A stretch of DNA of 64,000 bases from Mesostigma viride (GCA_009746045.1 RPFO01000080.1:485366-549365), one strand, 5' to 3'; shown: positions 27,558-37,529, counted from the stretch's first letter. Translations and numbers: made by a program. Notes: generated from the letters alone by a model not told the origin.

Positions 27558-30500
27558 ATGAGCTCCAAGAAGACCACCAAGAAACCCAGCCCAGCTACAA
27601 GCTCCATGGCAAGCGACGTCGACTACACTCCTATGCTGAATGTGTGCTCCAAGATGGTGCTGAAATTCGATGGCACAAGCCTACGTGGCTGGGAGGAGAC
27701 CAAGACATCTCTTGAGGGTTTCTGTTCCTTCTATGAGGTTAAGGACGTCCTGCTGGGCACCAGGCAGGACCGCAAGGCTGACCAAGCTGTTGGCCTTGTC
27801 ATCTCAGCTGCACTTGTGGGAGAAGCGAGGCGCATCCTATCGCTCGTGCCAGACCAATCTGGCAGCAAGCTCTACAAGACGCTGAGGGAGGTCTACGAGC
27901 AACAAAAGCTCACCAAGAGTCACCGCATGGACCTCAGGATTCAGCTTCACCGGCTGCAAATGAAGCCTGGGGAGACCATGGGGCAGTATATCCTACGTGG
28001 ATTGCTGCTGCTGGCGGACTACCGTGCGGTGGGAGGCGTCATGAGCGACCAAGATTTTGCGGCTATCCTCAAGAGCGGCCTGCCTGACCGATATCGCCCT
28101 GCCCTGATTTCAGCGCACTTCAAAGAGGAGGACAGCTTGGAGGAGGTCAAGGCTGCGCTGCTGGAGGCGGAGGACATGCTGCTGGGAGGACGGCCTTCTC
28201 AAGCTACCAAGGAGGAGCCAGCCCAAGGTCAAGCTTTCCACACTGCCAACAAGGGTGGTGAGAGGAAGCACTGCGCCTACTGCAACAGGAGTGGGCATGC
28301 GGAGACCCAGTGCTGGCAAAAGAACTCCCAGCTCAAGCCACGAAGCAAGAACCAAGGACGGCGGGGCAACCAGCGCAGGAGGGGCAACCAAGCGACCAAG
28401 AAGGAGACCTCACCTGGCGGAAGCGTGGCCAACAACACCCAGGAGGCCGCGGAGCTGCCGGAGGGCTTCGTCTTCACCACCATCGCCGAGTCGGCGCCGT
28501 CGCAGGAGGCTGCTGCACTCACGCAGTATAGCCCCAAGCCCCCTGCCTGGGTTCTGGACTCCGCTGCAAGCAGCCACATGTCCCCATGCCGCACTGACTT
28601 TGTGTCCCTCACCCCCACCACTAGGAACATCGTCGGATCAGGAGGACGTCTTCGCGCGACGGGAGTGGGCACGATTCGGCTCAAACTGCCCAACCAGCAT
28701 GTGCACCTGAATGGTGCGCTCTTCGTGCCCGGCTTGAGCGCCCGACTGCTATCAGCTGGGCAGCTCGCCAAGGACGGCCACAAAGTCGACCTCACCGAGC
28801 AGACAGTGGTGCTGGACAACGAGACGCACAAGATTGCGCTGCAGAACAACATCTACGTGTTACCTGCGGAGCGCGACGAGGCGGCAATGGCTGCCACGGC
28901 CATCGAGCGGCCGGCGAGCCTGCTCTGGCACTGGCGTCTTGGGCATGCTGGCGAAGATCGGATCAAGAGGCTGGCCGCCATTCCGGAGTCTAACCTTTTT
29001 TCGAGGCGCCTGTCATCGCCTGGCTGCCCATCCTGCCCTGCTGGCTTCATCAAGAGGCGCTCATTTTCGCCTGGACAGCTCCGATCGACTGTTCCCCGAG
29101 CCAAGCTTCACAGCGACATTCTCGGGCCGATGCAGCCAGCAATTGGAGGCACCCGCTACATGCTCGGCTTCACCGACGATGCTACCCGCTGGCGATGGTG
29201 CTTTCCGCTTCGACACAAGGACGAGGCTGTTGACGCCTTGCAACAGCTGCTCACGCGCGAAATTCGCCCCTTCTACAACGGTTCGATTCTTCTCCGGACC
29301 GACAACGACGCAGTCTTCACTGGGCAGGCGTGGCGGGCCGTCTGCGCTGAACACCGAGTGCACCAGGAGTTCTCCAGCCCCTACACTCCTGAGCAGAACG
29401 GAGTGGCGGAGCGGCTGTGGGGTCTGGCCATGGGCATGACACTGGCAATGCTCACGCATGCCGGTTTGCCCAAAGGATTCTGGGCACTAGCCTTCAATTG
29501 CGCGGTTTATATACTTAACCGCCTGCCGTCTAGCTCGAATCCTGGAGGTGCCACGCCACACTTCCTGCTCACCGGTCGCAATGCGGATCTCTCGAATCTT
29601 CGAATTTTCGGCTGCCCTGCCTTCTATCGGGTGGAGGGCCCACGTGGCAAGCTGGAGGCCAAGGCTCTGCCTGGAATCTTCGTCGGCTATGATCTGGAAT
29701 CGCCGGCGTACCTCATTTACCGTCCAGAATCCAAGGATGTCATTCGCCGCCTGCATGTCACCTTCAATGAGGCCTGGCGCAATGGGGCCATGCCAACTCC
29801 TGCGCCGCTTCTGGAAAGTTCTGCCGCACTGGAGGAAACTTCACCAACTGATCTTCCGGCTGTAGCAGAAGTTCAGCCAAATTCTCTGGCCGAACCTAGC
29901 GGACCGGTCACCCGGTCTCAGGCGAGGTTTCTGGACGCCACCAGAAGGGATATTCCTGAGGAGCTTCGCCACGAGGGAGCGGACGCACCAAGTCCTGATG
30001 CAGTCAACGTCCCAAGTCCTAGACCAGTTCCGGAGGCGCTCGACGGTGCTCCAAACTTTTCACAGCCCGTCCTAACTACTGACGACGTCTCCCCAAGTGA
30101 CGCACGGGAGCTGTCTGCTGGTCCACCGGTCACTGCCACTTCAAGTGCTGCTCGACTGCAAAGTACAATCTCTGCGCTGCGACGTAACCCAGCTGGTAAT
30201 GTCGCCATGGCAACTGCTGATGAGCTGATGTTTTGCGGTAGCACCCGTGAACCCCTCGCGATGGAGATTACTACCTATGCTCCCCCTGTCACGGTGTCGC
30301 CTAAATGGGCTCGTTTTTTTCCGCATTACCAGTCAGTTCGTGATCTTTTTGACACAGTGCATTTTACTGGCAGTGACGTTTCCCTTCCCGTCTCCTTTAC
30401 TGAGGCTAACAACAGTCCAGAGTGGCGGGCTGCGATGTTGAGCGAAATTAATAGCATTCGTGATCATGCAGTATACTCGCTTGTGAGCCCGCGTACTTTG

Positions 30501-31901
30501 CCCGCCGGTGCCAAGGTCCTCCCTTCCCGGTGGGTATTTGCTGTCAAGTCCGACGGCCGTCACAAGGCCAGGTTTGTCGTGAAAGGTTTTGCCCAACGTG
30601 AAGGTATCGACTTTAATGAAGTCTTTTCCCCCACTGTTCGTGCGTCCACCGTGCGACTTGCTCTTGCTTTAGCTGTCACGTCTGGCTTTACTGTCAAGCA
30701 GCTCGATGTCCGAACCGCTTTTCTCTATGCTCCCCTACAGGAGGATGTCTTTGTGCGTCCCCCTACTGGCTTTGAAGAGCGGGATGCCAATGGCGATGTG
30801 CTTGTGTGGAAGCTGCACCGCAGCTTGTATGGCATCAAGCAAGCGCCACGCAATTGGCATAAAACGTTCCGTGCACACCTTCTTTCTGACGGCGCCATCC
30901 AAAGCCAAATTGATGCGTGCCTGTATTACTACCCTTCGTCTCGTGGTTTCGTGTTCGTGCACGTCGATGACATTCTTGCTGCTCATCCTTCCCCTTCCTG
31001 GCTGGCATCCTGGTCTCGCCGTTTGGCTAATACTTTTCAAATCACTGAGTCGGACAATCCCTCTCTTTTCCTCGGTGTTTCCCTTACTATCGACCCTGCG
31101 TCTCGTTCCCTTACCATGCACCAACGGCCCTACATTGAAGCTATTGCTGCCCGTTTTGGGCTTTCTACCCCTCACCCTGTGCACACCCCTATAGTGCCTG
31201 GTAGTCCCCGTCGCGAGGGGGGAATGTGTGATGCCCCAAACCATCAACTCTTTCAGCAGATTGTTGGTGCTCTCATGTACGCCGCGACATGGACGCGCCC
31301 AGACATTGCTTTTGCTGTCAACCAGCTGGCCCAATGCATGCAGGCACCCACGGAGGGCGACTTGGAGCTGGCCAAGCGATTGGTGCGCTACCTTGTCCAC
31401 ACCAAGGACTTGGGACTGCGCTATGGTGGCCAAGGGGGGCTGGAGGGGTGGACGGATGCCGATTGGGGGAACTGCCCTGAGACACGCAGATCTGTCTCTG
31501 GCAATGTAGTGATGTTCAGGGGGGCCGCAGTCGAGTGGTGCAGCCGCAAGCAGCACGTTACCGCCCTGTCTTCCTGCGAGGCGGAGTACATTGCTGCTAG
31601 CAGCGTAACCCAGCTAGTGCTTCCACTGAGGCACATGTTGGGGGAGCTGGGGCATCCAGTTCAGGGGCCCACGCCTGTCTTCTGCGACAACACAGGCGCC
31701 GTGGCACTCGCTCGTGACCCTGTTCATCCCAAGCGCACGAAGCACATTGACGTGCGTTTCCATTTCATCCGGGAGAAGGTGGAGGGGGGACTCATCGCCA
31801 TGAAGCATTGTCCTGGGGAGGACATGCTTGCTGATCTTCTGACGAAGGCACTTTCACGTGCCAGGTTCACTGCCCTGCGTGGCAAACTCATGTCAACTTA
31901 G
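27558..31901 (+). CDS. Copia Gag-Pol polyprotein, intact
   Basis: A single 1447-residue ORF starts at an ATG (MSSKKTTKK) just after the primer site. Domains in order: copia-type Gag (residues 1-235), CCHC knuckle CAYCNRSGHAETQC (about 238-251), aspartic protease WVLDSAASSHM (about 331), integrase zinc finger (HWRLGHAG to CPSC, about 458-495), DDE core (HSDILGPM about 518, RTDNDAVF about 580, EQNGVAERLWG about 617), RT (WVFAVKSDG about 990, KQLDVRTAFLYA, HVDDILAA about 1135), and RNase H (TDADWGN about 1299, SSCEAEYIAAS, KHIDVRFHFIREK). Integrase before RT is the Ty1/copia order. All catalytic residues are visible and no lesion is seen, so the copy may be competent. Confidence 0.97.
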   Translation: MSSKKTTKKPSPATSSMASDVDYTPMLNVCSKMVLKFDGTSLRGWEETKTSLEGFCSFYEVKDVLLGTRQDRKADQAVGLVISAALVGEARRILSLVPDQSGSKLYKTLREVYEQQKLTKSHRMDLRIQLHRLQMKPGETMGQYILRGLLLLADYRAVGGVMSDQDFAAILKSGLPDRYRPALISAHFKEEDSLEEVKAALLEAEDMLLGGRPSQATKEEPAQGQAFHTANKGGERKHCAYCNRSGHAETQCWQKNSQLKPRSKNQGRRGNQRRRGNQATKKETSPGGSVANNTQEAAELPEGFVFTTIAESAPSQEAAALTQYSPKPPAWVLDSAASSHMSPCRTDFVSLTPTTRNIVGSGGRLRATGVGTIRLKLPNQHVHLNGALFVPGLSARLLSAGQLAKDGHKVDLTEQTVVLDNETHKIALQNNIYVLPAERDEAAMAATAIERPASLLWHWRLGHAGEDRIKRLAAIPESNLFSRRLSSPGCPSCPAGFIKRRSFSPGQLRSTVPRAKLHSDILGPMQPAIGGTRYMLGFTDDATRWRWCFPLRHKDEAVDALQQLLTREIRPFYNGSILLRTDNDAVFTGQAWRAVCAEHRVHQEFSSPYTPEQNGVAERLWGLAMGMTLAMLTHAGLPKGFWALAFNCAVYILNRLPSSSNPGGATPHFLLTGRNADLSNLRIFGCPAFYRVEGPRGKLEAKALPGIFVGYDLESPAYLIYRPESKDVIRRLHVTFNEAWRNGAMPTPAPLLESSAALEETSPTDLPAVAEVQPNSLAEPSGPVTRSQARFLDATRRDIPEELRHEGADAPSPDAVNVPSPRPVPEALDGAPNFSQPVLTTDDVSPSDARELSAGPPVTATSSAARLQSTISALRRNPAGNVAMATADELMFCGSTREPLAMEITTYAPPVTVSPKWARFFPHYQSVRDLFDTVHFTGSDVSLPVSFTEANNSPEWRAAMLSEINSIRDHAVYSLVSPRTLPAGAKVLPSRWVFAVKSDGRHKARFVVKGFAQREGIDFNEVFSPTVRASTVRLALALAVTSGFTVKQLDVRTAFLYAPLQEDVFVRPPTGFEERDANGDVLVWKLHRSLYGIKQAPRNWHKTFRAHLLSDGAIQSQIDACLYYYPSSRGFVFVHVDDILAAHPSPSWLASWSRRLANTFQITESDNPSLFLGVSLTIDPASRSLTMHQRPYIEAIAARFGLSTPHPVHTPIVPGSPRREGGMCDAPNHQLFQQIVGALMYAATWTRPDIAFAVNQLAQCMQAPTEGDLELAKRLVRYLVHTKDLGLRYGGQGGLEGWTDADWGNCPETRRSVSGNVVMFRGAAVEWCSRKQHVTALSSCEAEYIAASSVTQLVLPLRHMLGELGHPVQGPTPVFCDNTGAVALARDPVHPKRTKHIDVRFHFIREKVEGGLIAMKHCPGEDMLADLLTKALSRARFTALRGKLMST

Positions 31902-31918
31902 TCCTTTGTGTTCAGCTG

Positions 31919-31929
31919 GCTAAGGGGGG
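31919..31929 (+). other. Polypurine tract of copia
   Basis: TAAGGGGGG lies directly before the 3' LTR start TGTTGGGG, as expected for the plus-strand primer. Confidence 0.75.
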
Positions 31930-32706
31930 TGTTGGGGATCATATACCCACCTGCCCACACTATATTCCAGCCTGACTTTCTTCTTCTTTGTTTTACTTCA
32001 CAAGGGCTGAGAATTTGATAGATTGATAAGTTAGATGAATTGCTCTCAATGAGCTGATCAATGTTCATGTGCCATAGTCCTATATTTGGCCATAGATCTC
32101 TTGTACCTGAGTTGGTCTAGTAGCATCACTTCCATGCTTGACAAGTGGTGTACTTCTTTGGTAGACAAGTGTCCATTCCATGAGCTGACATGTGTTGGAA
32201 GCTCATAGTGACAAGTGTTGCATTCCATTGACTGACAAGTGGATAGACTCATTGGATTACACTTGTCATTCCAAGTAGAAACCATGTGTCACTTTATTAA
32301 GCATTAGATGTGGCACATTGTTCAGAGGACATTTGGCAATCAACTGTCATGCCAGCTCATTAGAACCTTTCTAGAATGACCTTGGAATGTTCTAGGAATA
32401 TGCCAGGAATATTCCTGGAATATACTGAGAATATGCTGGGAATATGCTTAGATGTTTCTACAAGCTTCTATGATGACATCAGCATCTGATGTCATCCTTC
32501 CTAGCTAGAAAGGTATAAAAAGAAACTGGCTCCTAAGGCCAGGTACCTCTTTTCCTAACCTCTCAGCCTAAGAAATAAAACTCTTTTTCTGGTCTCTCTT
32601 CCATTGTCTTCAAGCTCAGTCTTTCATCACCTGCAAGGTGCAAGGGTAACAAGGCCAAGCACAAGGCATTGTGTAAAACCCATTAGTTTCCTCTACCTTT
32701 CCAACA
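31930..32706 (+). repeat. 3' LTR of copia
   Basis: Same sequence as the 5' LTR apart from one missing base in GATAGATTGATAAG. It ends TTTCCAACA and is followed by the target copy GTACC. Confidence 0.95.
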
Positions 32707-32996
32707 GTACCCCCATAGCTAGGTAGTTTAAGTTTTCTTTTTTGCATGTCCTACGTATTTTCGGCTGTTAGCCATGTAAGGAGATGTGGGTAGAGCAGGG
32801 ACACAGCTGCTGTGGGCTGGCCCTGCACATTCACATAGTGTGCTCACCCTAGCATACAGATGGCCGTGTTGCCATCTGGTAGACATGTCTGTGTGATTCC
32901 ACCGTATAGAGCTAGCACACATATTGTAATAAATTTGATGTTTTGTGGTGATGCATGCAAAGCAAGGCAAGGCCAGAAATGGATACAAGTATTGGT
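32707..32996 (+). other. 3' end of the DIRS-type element after copia
   Basis: This is the continuation of the DIRS-type 3' region beyond the copia insertion. It contains AATAAA at about 32928 as a possible polyadenylation signal. The right junction with gypsy-2 is placed near TTGGTTATAACTC on the basis of alignment to gypsy-1 and is approximate. Confidence 0.5.
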
Positions 32997-33960
32997 TATA
33001 ACTCTTATAATTCGGAGGGGCCCATACGAATGATACGATACATCGGAGAAAACCACACGAGGAGGAGGGTATGAGTGAGTCTTTTCTTCAAAAGACCCGA
33101 GAGGAATCTATAACAGACATGTAACGGACTTTATTGGTAAGACACGGAGGAGCATACGCAATAAAACATCTATTGTCATTGTTGGTCATTAACGACCAAC
33201 CATAGGTCATACAGGAGGATCACCGGGTAACTCAATACTAAGGGGTTAAATTTACTAAGGATAAATTCTCTACCTTACAGTGTCGTTCCGGCAACAGGGC
33301 TAATAGATGCTATCAGGGAACCAGGTAACAGCTAGCCTCCGGCCCAAGGCTTACTATAACCATGGTGTCATGTTCTCGTCAGAAGGCAACAAATGTGAAA
33401 ACGCTAGCTGCCCAAATCTGAGATTCCGCGGAACACAGAAAGTAAGAAAGCCTACAAGCTATTCAGCTGCACCAGCAAGGAATCGAACCTAGGACCATAG
33501 TGTAATGGAACCTAGGACCATAGTGTGATTTTATGGCCTTGATGCCAATCTAAGCCCAACAAAATATCAACAATCGTTATAGGGCCTATGGTCGCCACTA
33601 ATTAATCTGGCGACCCTGAATGAGGAGTGGTAAGGATACAGTCCCCTGAGAGTGACAAGTGCGACCATCAGCATATATAGTGCACAGTCACCTGAGAGGA
33701 ATGAGGGATAGCTACTATGTAATCCTAGTCTCCTAACAAGGGCCTCGCTCACAAAGGAGCTGGCAGCCCCAATATCTACGAGGACAGAAACATTGAGGAT
33801 ACCATGAGGATGCAGAAAAGGGTCTACCACGGTAGTAGGAGCCGTAAGGCCACCATTTAGAAACATCAAAGGACGAACAGGCAGGGGTGCAGAGGATGCA
33901 GCATCCACAGCAGTGACAAAAACAGGTAAACAAAGATTTTCTGAGCTTGGGGTCCTAACT
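32997..33960 (-). pseudogene. Protease and RT N-terminus of gypsy-2 (5' side of the DIRS insertion)
   Basis: On the minus strand 33908-33567 encodes RPLMFLNGGLTAPTTVVDPF and VLVDIGAASSFVSEALVRR, the protease segment of gypsy-1 with DSG changed to DIG, which should inactivate it. The GLDW-type flap and the linker follow in broken frames with an unrelated insert at about 33370-33525. At 33000-33120 the sequence matches the RT N-terminal region of gypsy-1 (around the EEKTPSYPPP segment) before breaking at the DIRS junction. The frame from the G8 run at 34008-34015 enters this region but meets a stop after about 18 codons. Confidence 0.75.
33370..33525 (-). repeat. Insert with a tRNA-type B-box in gypsy-2
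   Basis: Compared with gypsy-1 there is extra sequence here. On the minus strand it contains GGTTCGATTCC (33479-33489), a perfect B-box as in tRNA genes and tRNA-derived SINEs, preceded by GGTCCTA and followed by TTGCTGGTGCAG. ACACTATGGTCCTAGGTTC is present twice, 23 bases apart. No A-box is visible, so it is at best a partial tRNA-related element. Confidence 0.35.
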
Positions 33961-34007
33961 AGGACCTTACCAGGCTACCCCCTGCTGACAGGTCTATCGT
34001 TTTCCCT

Positions 34008-34015
34008 CCCCCCCC
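34008..34015 (-). promoter_or_regulatory. G8 run at the gag/protease junction of gypsy-2
   Basis: The gag frame reads GTG GGG GGG GAG and stops four codons later (TAG). The -1 frame continues into LSAGG, the counterpart of the gypsy-1 transframe peptide. The run length, stop position and frame relation are the same as in gypsy-1. Confidence 0.5.
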
Positions 34016-35695
34016 ACATCATCCAAGGGAACGAACCCTGGAGGAAACCCCGGTGAGAAAGCCATTGCTGGAGAATCACGAGGGTATCGAGAGGGGACGG
34101 CATCCTGATCAGAATGGGGATTCACTAAGGAGCCTGTCTGTACAGCATTTAACCTAGAGGGTTAAGGAGCAGAAGAGGAACGACCAGAGGGTGGGCGAAG
34201 GGGAGAGGCCCGCTAAGGAGTACGCGGAGGGCGGGCATTGGGATGAGGGGGGGGCCCAGAAAGAAACTTGGGCGCTCCCTCTTAAGATGGCCCACCTCAT
34301 GACAGTGATAACACGTGATGTGAGACACATCCAATGCAGATATATCTGTAACACAAATATCTAATTCTTCTACATATGCCTCTTCTTCTTCAGGAGTGAG
34401 GACAAGGTTATGAACCCTATAGTACGGACAGGAGCAGGAGCATACATAAAATCAGCAACACGGAGGAGATCTATGGGTAGGAACAGCAGCTAGAGGAAGG
34501 TCACGAAAACTATACGCAAAAAACTGTTTCTTAGCTTCACGCAAGAGGTTTTTATTAAGACCTTGCAAGAAGCGAGCACGGACTTCCGCACCCGAGAGGT
34601 CTCGAATGCGTACCATCTGGGCATCAAATTCCCATTGGTATTCCCTATAAGTTTTATTGCCTTGCTCGAGGGATCCAAATCTAAGGCGCTCTTGCCAGTC
34701 AGCGTCTGGAGGCACTACATGATTTTCCAATCTCCTAATTAAACAATTATGCTACTGAGTTAGGGTATGCATGTGACGCGAGGGACTCACATTGAATGAG
34801 GGTGACAAGGGCAGGAGCCACACAAGTGGTGAGGTAATGAGGGAAAAGAACAACATCACGGAGTTTCCACCTATAATATTGTTCCCAAGAGGCCGTCTGC
34901 TGAGTGAGGAGCTTAAGAAAGGTGAAAAACTGCTGAGGAGTGGAACTGGTATCTAACTTAGGCACACTAGCAAAGGTGGGAAGGGGAGGGGGCTTAGATG
35001 CACGAGAAGGATCAGTTATATCCTAGGCCCACTCTTTTCCACAGGCACATACTCAGGCAGTAACCAATCATGAGGAGCAGGATAGGTCTTAGGAAGAGGA
35101 CGTGAGGGCACCACAGAGTCAGGGTGGTGACCAGAGGTGTGAGGAACAGTATAGGCTTCTCTGATTGTGGAATAGGAAAGATGATCATAGTTTTTATCAT
35201 GGAGAGGCATGGTGCTAAAATCCTGATTAATCTCCAACTCTGCTACACGTGAGGGGATTTGGGCTGCCTCATAGGCCGTATCAAGGTATGCCAAGATCGA
35301 AGCAGGAGGATGTGTAGGAACGGCAGTAGGATACCCAGTAGGGCCCACAGGAGCCAGACTACGAACACTACGAGGGGCTGACACCTGAGGAGCCTTAGAG
35401 GGGATAGACACAGAGGGATTCCCAGAATTAACAGGAGGAATAGCAGAGGCGGGGCAGTAGACCTAGTACGTGCCTCAAACGTAGGAGGAGGAATAATAGG
35501 TGAACGGTGAAAGGACGGATTAGAGGGCTCAGTACTGTCAGAACGTACACTCTGAGACGGAGGAGTCAAGTGATGGACAGTGTCCAAGGAATCACGTCTA
35601 TTACCCATAGCCAATTGAGGAGTACCAGAATTAACACCTGAGGAACGTTGGTTAATGGGAGACCTACCCCCACCAAGAGACGTTTGAGAGGACAT
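34010..35695 (-). pseudogene. Gag of gypsy-2, multiply frameshifted
   Basis: The ATG at 35695 begins MSSQTSLGGG. Conserved pieces follow in shifting frames: MGNRRDSLDTVHHLTPP, YEAAQIPSRVAELEIN, FSTMPLHDKNYDHLSYS, MPKLDTSSTPQQFFTFLKLL, YLTTCVAPALVTLIQCES, FGSLEQGNKTYREYQWEF and VRARFLQGLNKNLLREAK. The zinc knuckle reads CYHCHEVGHLKRER, with the last Cys replaced by Arg. The series proves the gag order seen in gypsy-1, including continuity across the site where gypsy-1 carries its TTAA insertion. At least four frame changes make it non-functional. Confidence 0.85.
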
Positions 35696-35739
35696 GTTTG
35701 ATGTGCAAATGAAAGAAATACATTGGACGAGGAAACGTT

Positions 35740-36000
35740 AAAAAGCTGAACAAGGATAAGATAAAAATCTGGTCAAGGACAAAATAAAAATCTGACCAAG
35801 GCTAAAATAAAATCAGATCAAGGATAAAATAAAATCAAGTCAAGGAGAAAATAAAATCAGATCAAAGAGAAAATAAATTCAGGTCAAAGGGGCATGACCA
35901 AAAAAACAAAGGGAAGTGGCATTGAACCACTTTAGCAAGGAAAAAGGAAGGAATAATCTAAAATCTGATCAAGGAGAAAATAAAAAGGAAACAAAGGAAA
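35740..36000 (-). repeat. Degenerate A-rich tandem repeat upstream of gypsy-2 gag
   Basis: Units of about 25 bases, of the form AAGGATAAAATAAAATC-GATC, are repeated about six to eight times. They occupy the place where gypsy-1 has its viroplasmin-type ORF. Confidence 0.7.
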
Positions 36001-36084
36001 ACACTTAAGCATTATTGTAGCTTATTGTTACCGAAATGCCGAGGACGCCTGAAACCAGCGCCCGTCGGTAAATACACATCCGGC

Positions 36085-36455
36085 TCAAGATTCTGCACGA
36101 GGAAGCATATAAGAAAACACAGCAGCATGCACGGAAAAGAGGCGTAGTCGAAAGGGACGCTAATCGTCCCACTATCCAGCCCTATTGAACCGTCAATCCT
36201 AGCCAACGTAATCAAACAACATACCAAGGAAACGCGTGTATACACAGGAAGACAAGGAGCTAGCTTACGGTTCTGCACGAGAAATCATCTAAAGAAACGC
36301 AGCAGCAAGCACGGAAAAGAGGTGGAGTCTAACGAGACGCTAACCGTCTCCCTAACCAGCACAATTGAACCGGCTACTAACCCACTATCTAACGTCAAAC
36401 AGCACCCAGCAAGGAAATGCACACTGTCACAGAAGGAAAAGGAAAAGAAACTAGC
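36085..36455 (-). repeat. Tandem duplication of about 185 bp in the gypsy-2 leader
   Basis: GATTCTGCACGAGGAAGCAT...GGACGCTAATCGTCCC...GGAAACGC at about 36090-36240 is repeated at about 36271-36420 with scattered differences. The gypsy-1 leader has one related unit (GACGCTAATCGTCTC at about 9698). Confidence 0.65.
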
Positions 36456-36524
36456 TACGTGAGGAGTTCATCCGCTTTGAGCAGGTCTAACTTCTAGGCA
36501 GGGCGTGTCCCGAATCGGGCAGCA

Positions 36525-36824
36525 CTACCCCCCTAGCTTGCAGGCGACCCGCCCATTACCTGTCAAGAGGTTGTCTTCTTCTGTGCCCTGGCCGCGGAAG
36601 GTCTCTGGCGTATAAGGTGAGTGCAAGGGAATATCGTCGCGTCCACCTAAACTATCTCCGCTACCATTGTTACGCCCAGGCTCTACTCGATCCCAAACCC
36701 CGCGCCTAATCTTACCTAAACTAGTGAGGGTACCTAGCGATGAGGAGCTGTATTGGCTATAAGACCTAGGACGCGACGACTCTGCTCTCAATGCATTCCG
36801 ATACATGCGGTTACTGTACGCCAT
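36525..36824 (-). CDS. Leader ORF spanning the LTR end and primer site (gypsy-2)
   Basis: The ORF (99 residues) begins MAYSNRMYRNALRAESSR inside the LTR, crosses the LTR terminus and primer site (GRNNGSG) and ends LTGNGRVACKLGG followed by TAG. It aligns end to end with the gypsy-1 leader ORF, with indels that keep the frame. Just after the stop both elements share a well conserved leader block, CCCGATTCGGGACACGCCC. The protein is not one I recognise; a splice donor-like ACAG|GTAATG lies near its end. Persistence of the frame in two diverged copies suggests a function, not yet known to me. Confidence 0.5.
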   Translation of the reverse strand: MAYSNRMYRNALRAESSRPRSYSQYSSSSLGTLTSLGKIRRGVWDRVEPGRNNGSGDSLGGRDDIPLHSPYTPETFRGQGTEEDNLLTGNGRVACKLGG

Positions 36825-37241
36825 ATACCAAATAATGCCGGGGCACTACGAAGTAAACACTGGTAAATTCACGACCCAAAACGATGTATTACAATTCCAT
36901 AATACACGCCGAGTGCCATTTTCGAAGGACAACTGCCGCATAAATGATCGCCGACAGGCGTGTATGCTCGGGCCGACATCGACCCTCGCCTACAGGACCA
37001 ACGCACGTCCACAAGGTTCACACGCAGGATAAAAGGACCACTACCAAAGTATGCAGCGCGGCGCGACTGCACCGAGCCACCATACTGTACAATTGCCATG
37101 TCACAAGGCCCGGTACCAACCGGCCAAAAGGTCCTAACTACACGTAAGCCTAGGAAAGTCAGCGAACTGTTCCGGAATGGCTGAGGCAACAAGTGACCTA
37201 ATTTACGTCCGTAACAACAACAAAAGTTACGCGACGTAACA
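36668..37241 (-). repeat. 5' LTR of gypsy-2
   Basis: 574 bp, bounded by TGTTACG...CGTAACA; the outer flank is CCTAC (37242-37246), matching the other end. The primer-binding region TGGTAGCGGAGA lies just inside, one base from the LTR end. Confidence 0.88.
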
Positions 37242-37246
37242 CCTAC

Positions 37247-37529
37247 CTATGGTATTGCACTGGTTGTGTTGCACCCACAGTGTTGCGCCCCGGCACCATG
37301 CCGTGGAGAGAGCGCTCTGTGGCCTGCTGCCCACCTGCGGCAGTGAGAGAAGCTAGGGCGCCCTCCCTCCTTCTCGCTGTGTATATAGGGTTGAAGGTTC
37401 CTTTACTCTGTATTGGCACCCACGTGGCGCAGTCACGTGCTTATTAATTAATTAATTTATGCGCGTGGGCCACATGCTAGGCTAAGCCTGACTAGTCTAC
37501 ACTACTGGCATATATTCCCTAGTCTGAGG
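37247..37529. other. Flanking sequence of gypsy-2, nothing recognised
   Basis: No gene is seen. A TATATAGGG motif at about 37382 and TTAATTAATTAATTTA at 37442-37458 are the only notable strings. Confidence 0.4.

Larger units (their letters stand above)
26761..32706 (+). mobile_element. Complete Ty1/copia LTR retrotransposon
   Basis: The element has two LTRs of 778 and 777 bp. The only difference I noticed is one base: GATAGATCTGATAAG versus GATAGATTGATAAG. A primer-binding site follows the 5' LTR, a polypurine tract precedes the 3' LTR, and a single undamaged Gag-Pol ORF of 1447 codons lies between. GTACC flanks both sides (26756-26760 and 32707-32711). It interrupts the 3' untranslated region of the DIRS-type element. 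Near-identical LTRs indicate a very recent insertion. Confidence 0.97.
22124..32996 (+). mobile_element. DIRS-type tyrosine-recombinase retrotransposon, split by copia
   Basis: Three plus-strand ORFs give gag-like protein, RT-RNase H, and RNase H end plus tyrosine recombinase. This arrangement defines the DIRS order, which uses a recombinase instead of a DDE integrase. The element is inserted in the RT of gypsy-2; TTGGT occurs at both presumed junctions (22124-22128 and near 32992), consistent with a shared recombination core. I could not resolve inverted or split direct terminal repeats, so the subgroup is undetermined and the exact ends are approximate. Copia occupies 26761-32706 within it. 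Confidence 0.75.
18172..37241 (-). mobile_element. Ty3/gypsy LTR retrotransposon gypsy-2, with nested insertions
   Basis: Both LTRs start TGTTACG and end CGTAACA, and the flanking five bases are CCTAC on both sides (18167-18171 and 37242-37246). The RT coding sequence stops at about 22128 and resumes at about 33000. By comparison with gypsy-1 only about 25 bases separate the two breakpoints, so the intervening DIRS-type element (itself split by copia) was inserted into one continuous gypsy copy. Without insertions the element is about 8.2 kb. It is defective: the RT core and integrase tail/chromodomain are missing, the viroplasmin-type ORF lies between RT and RNase H, and gag and protease carry indels. 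Confidence 0.88.
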
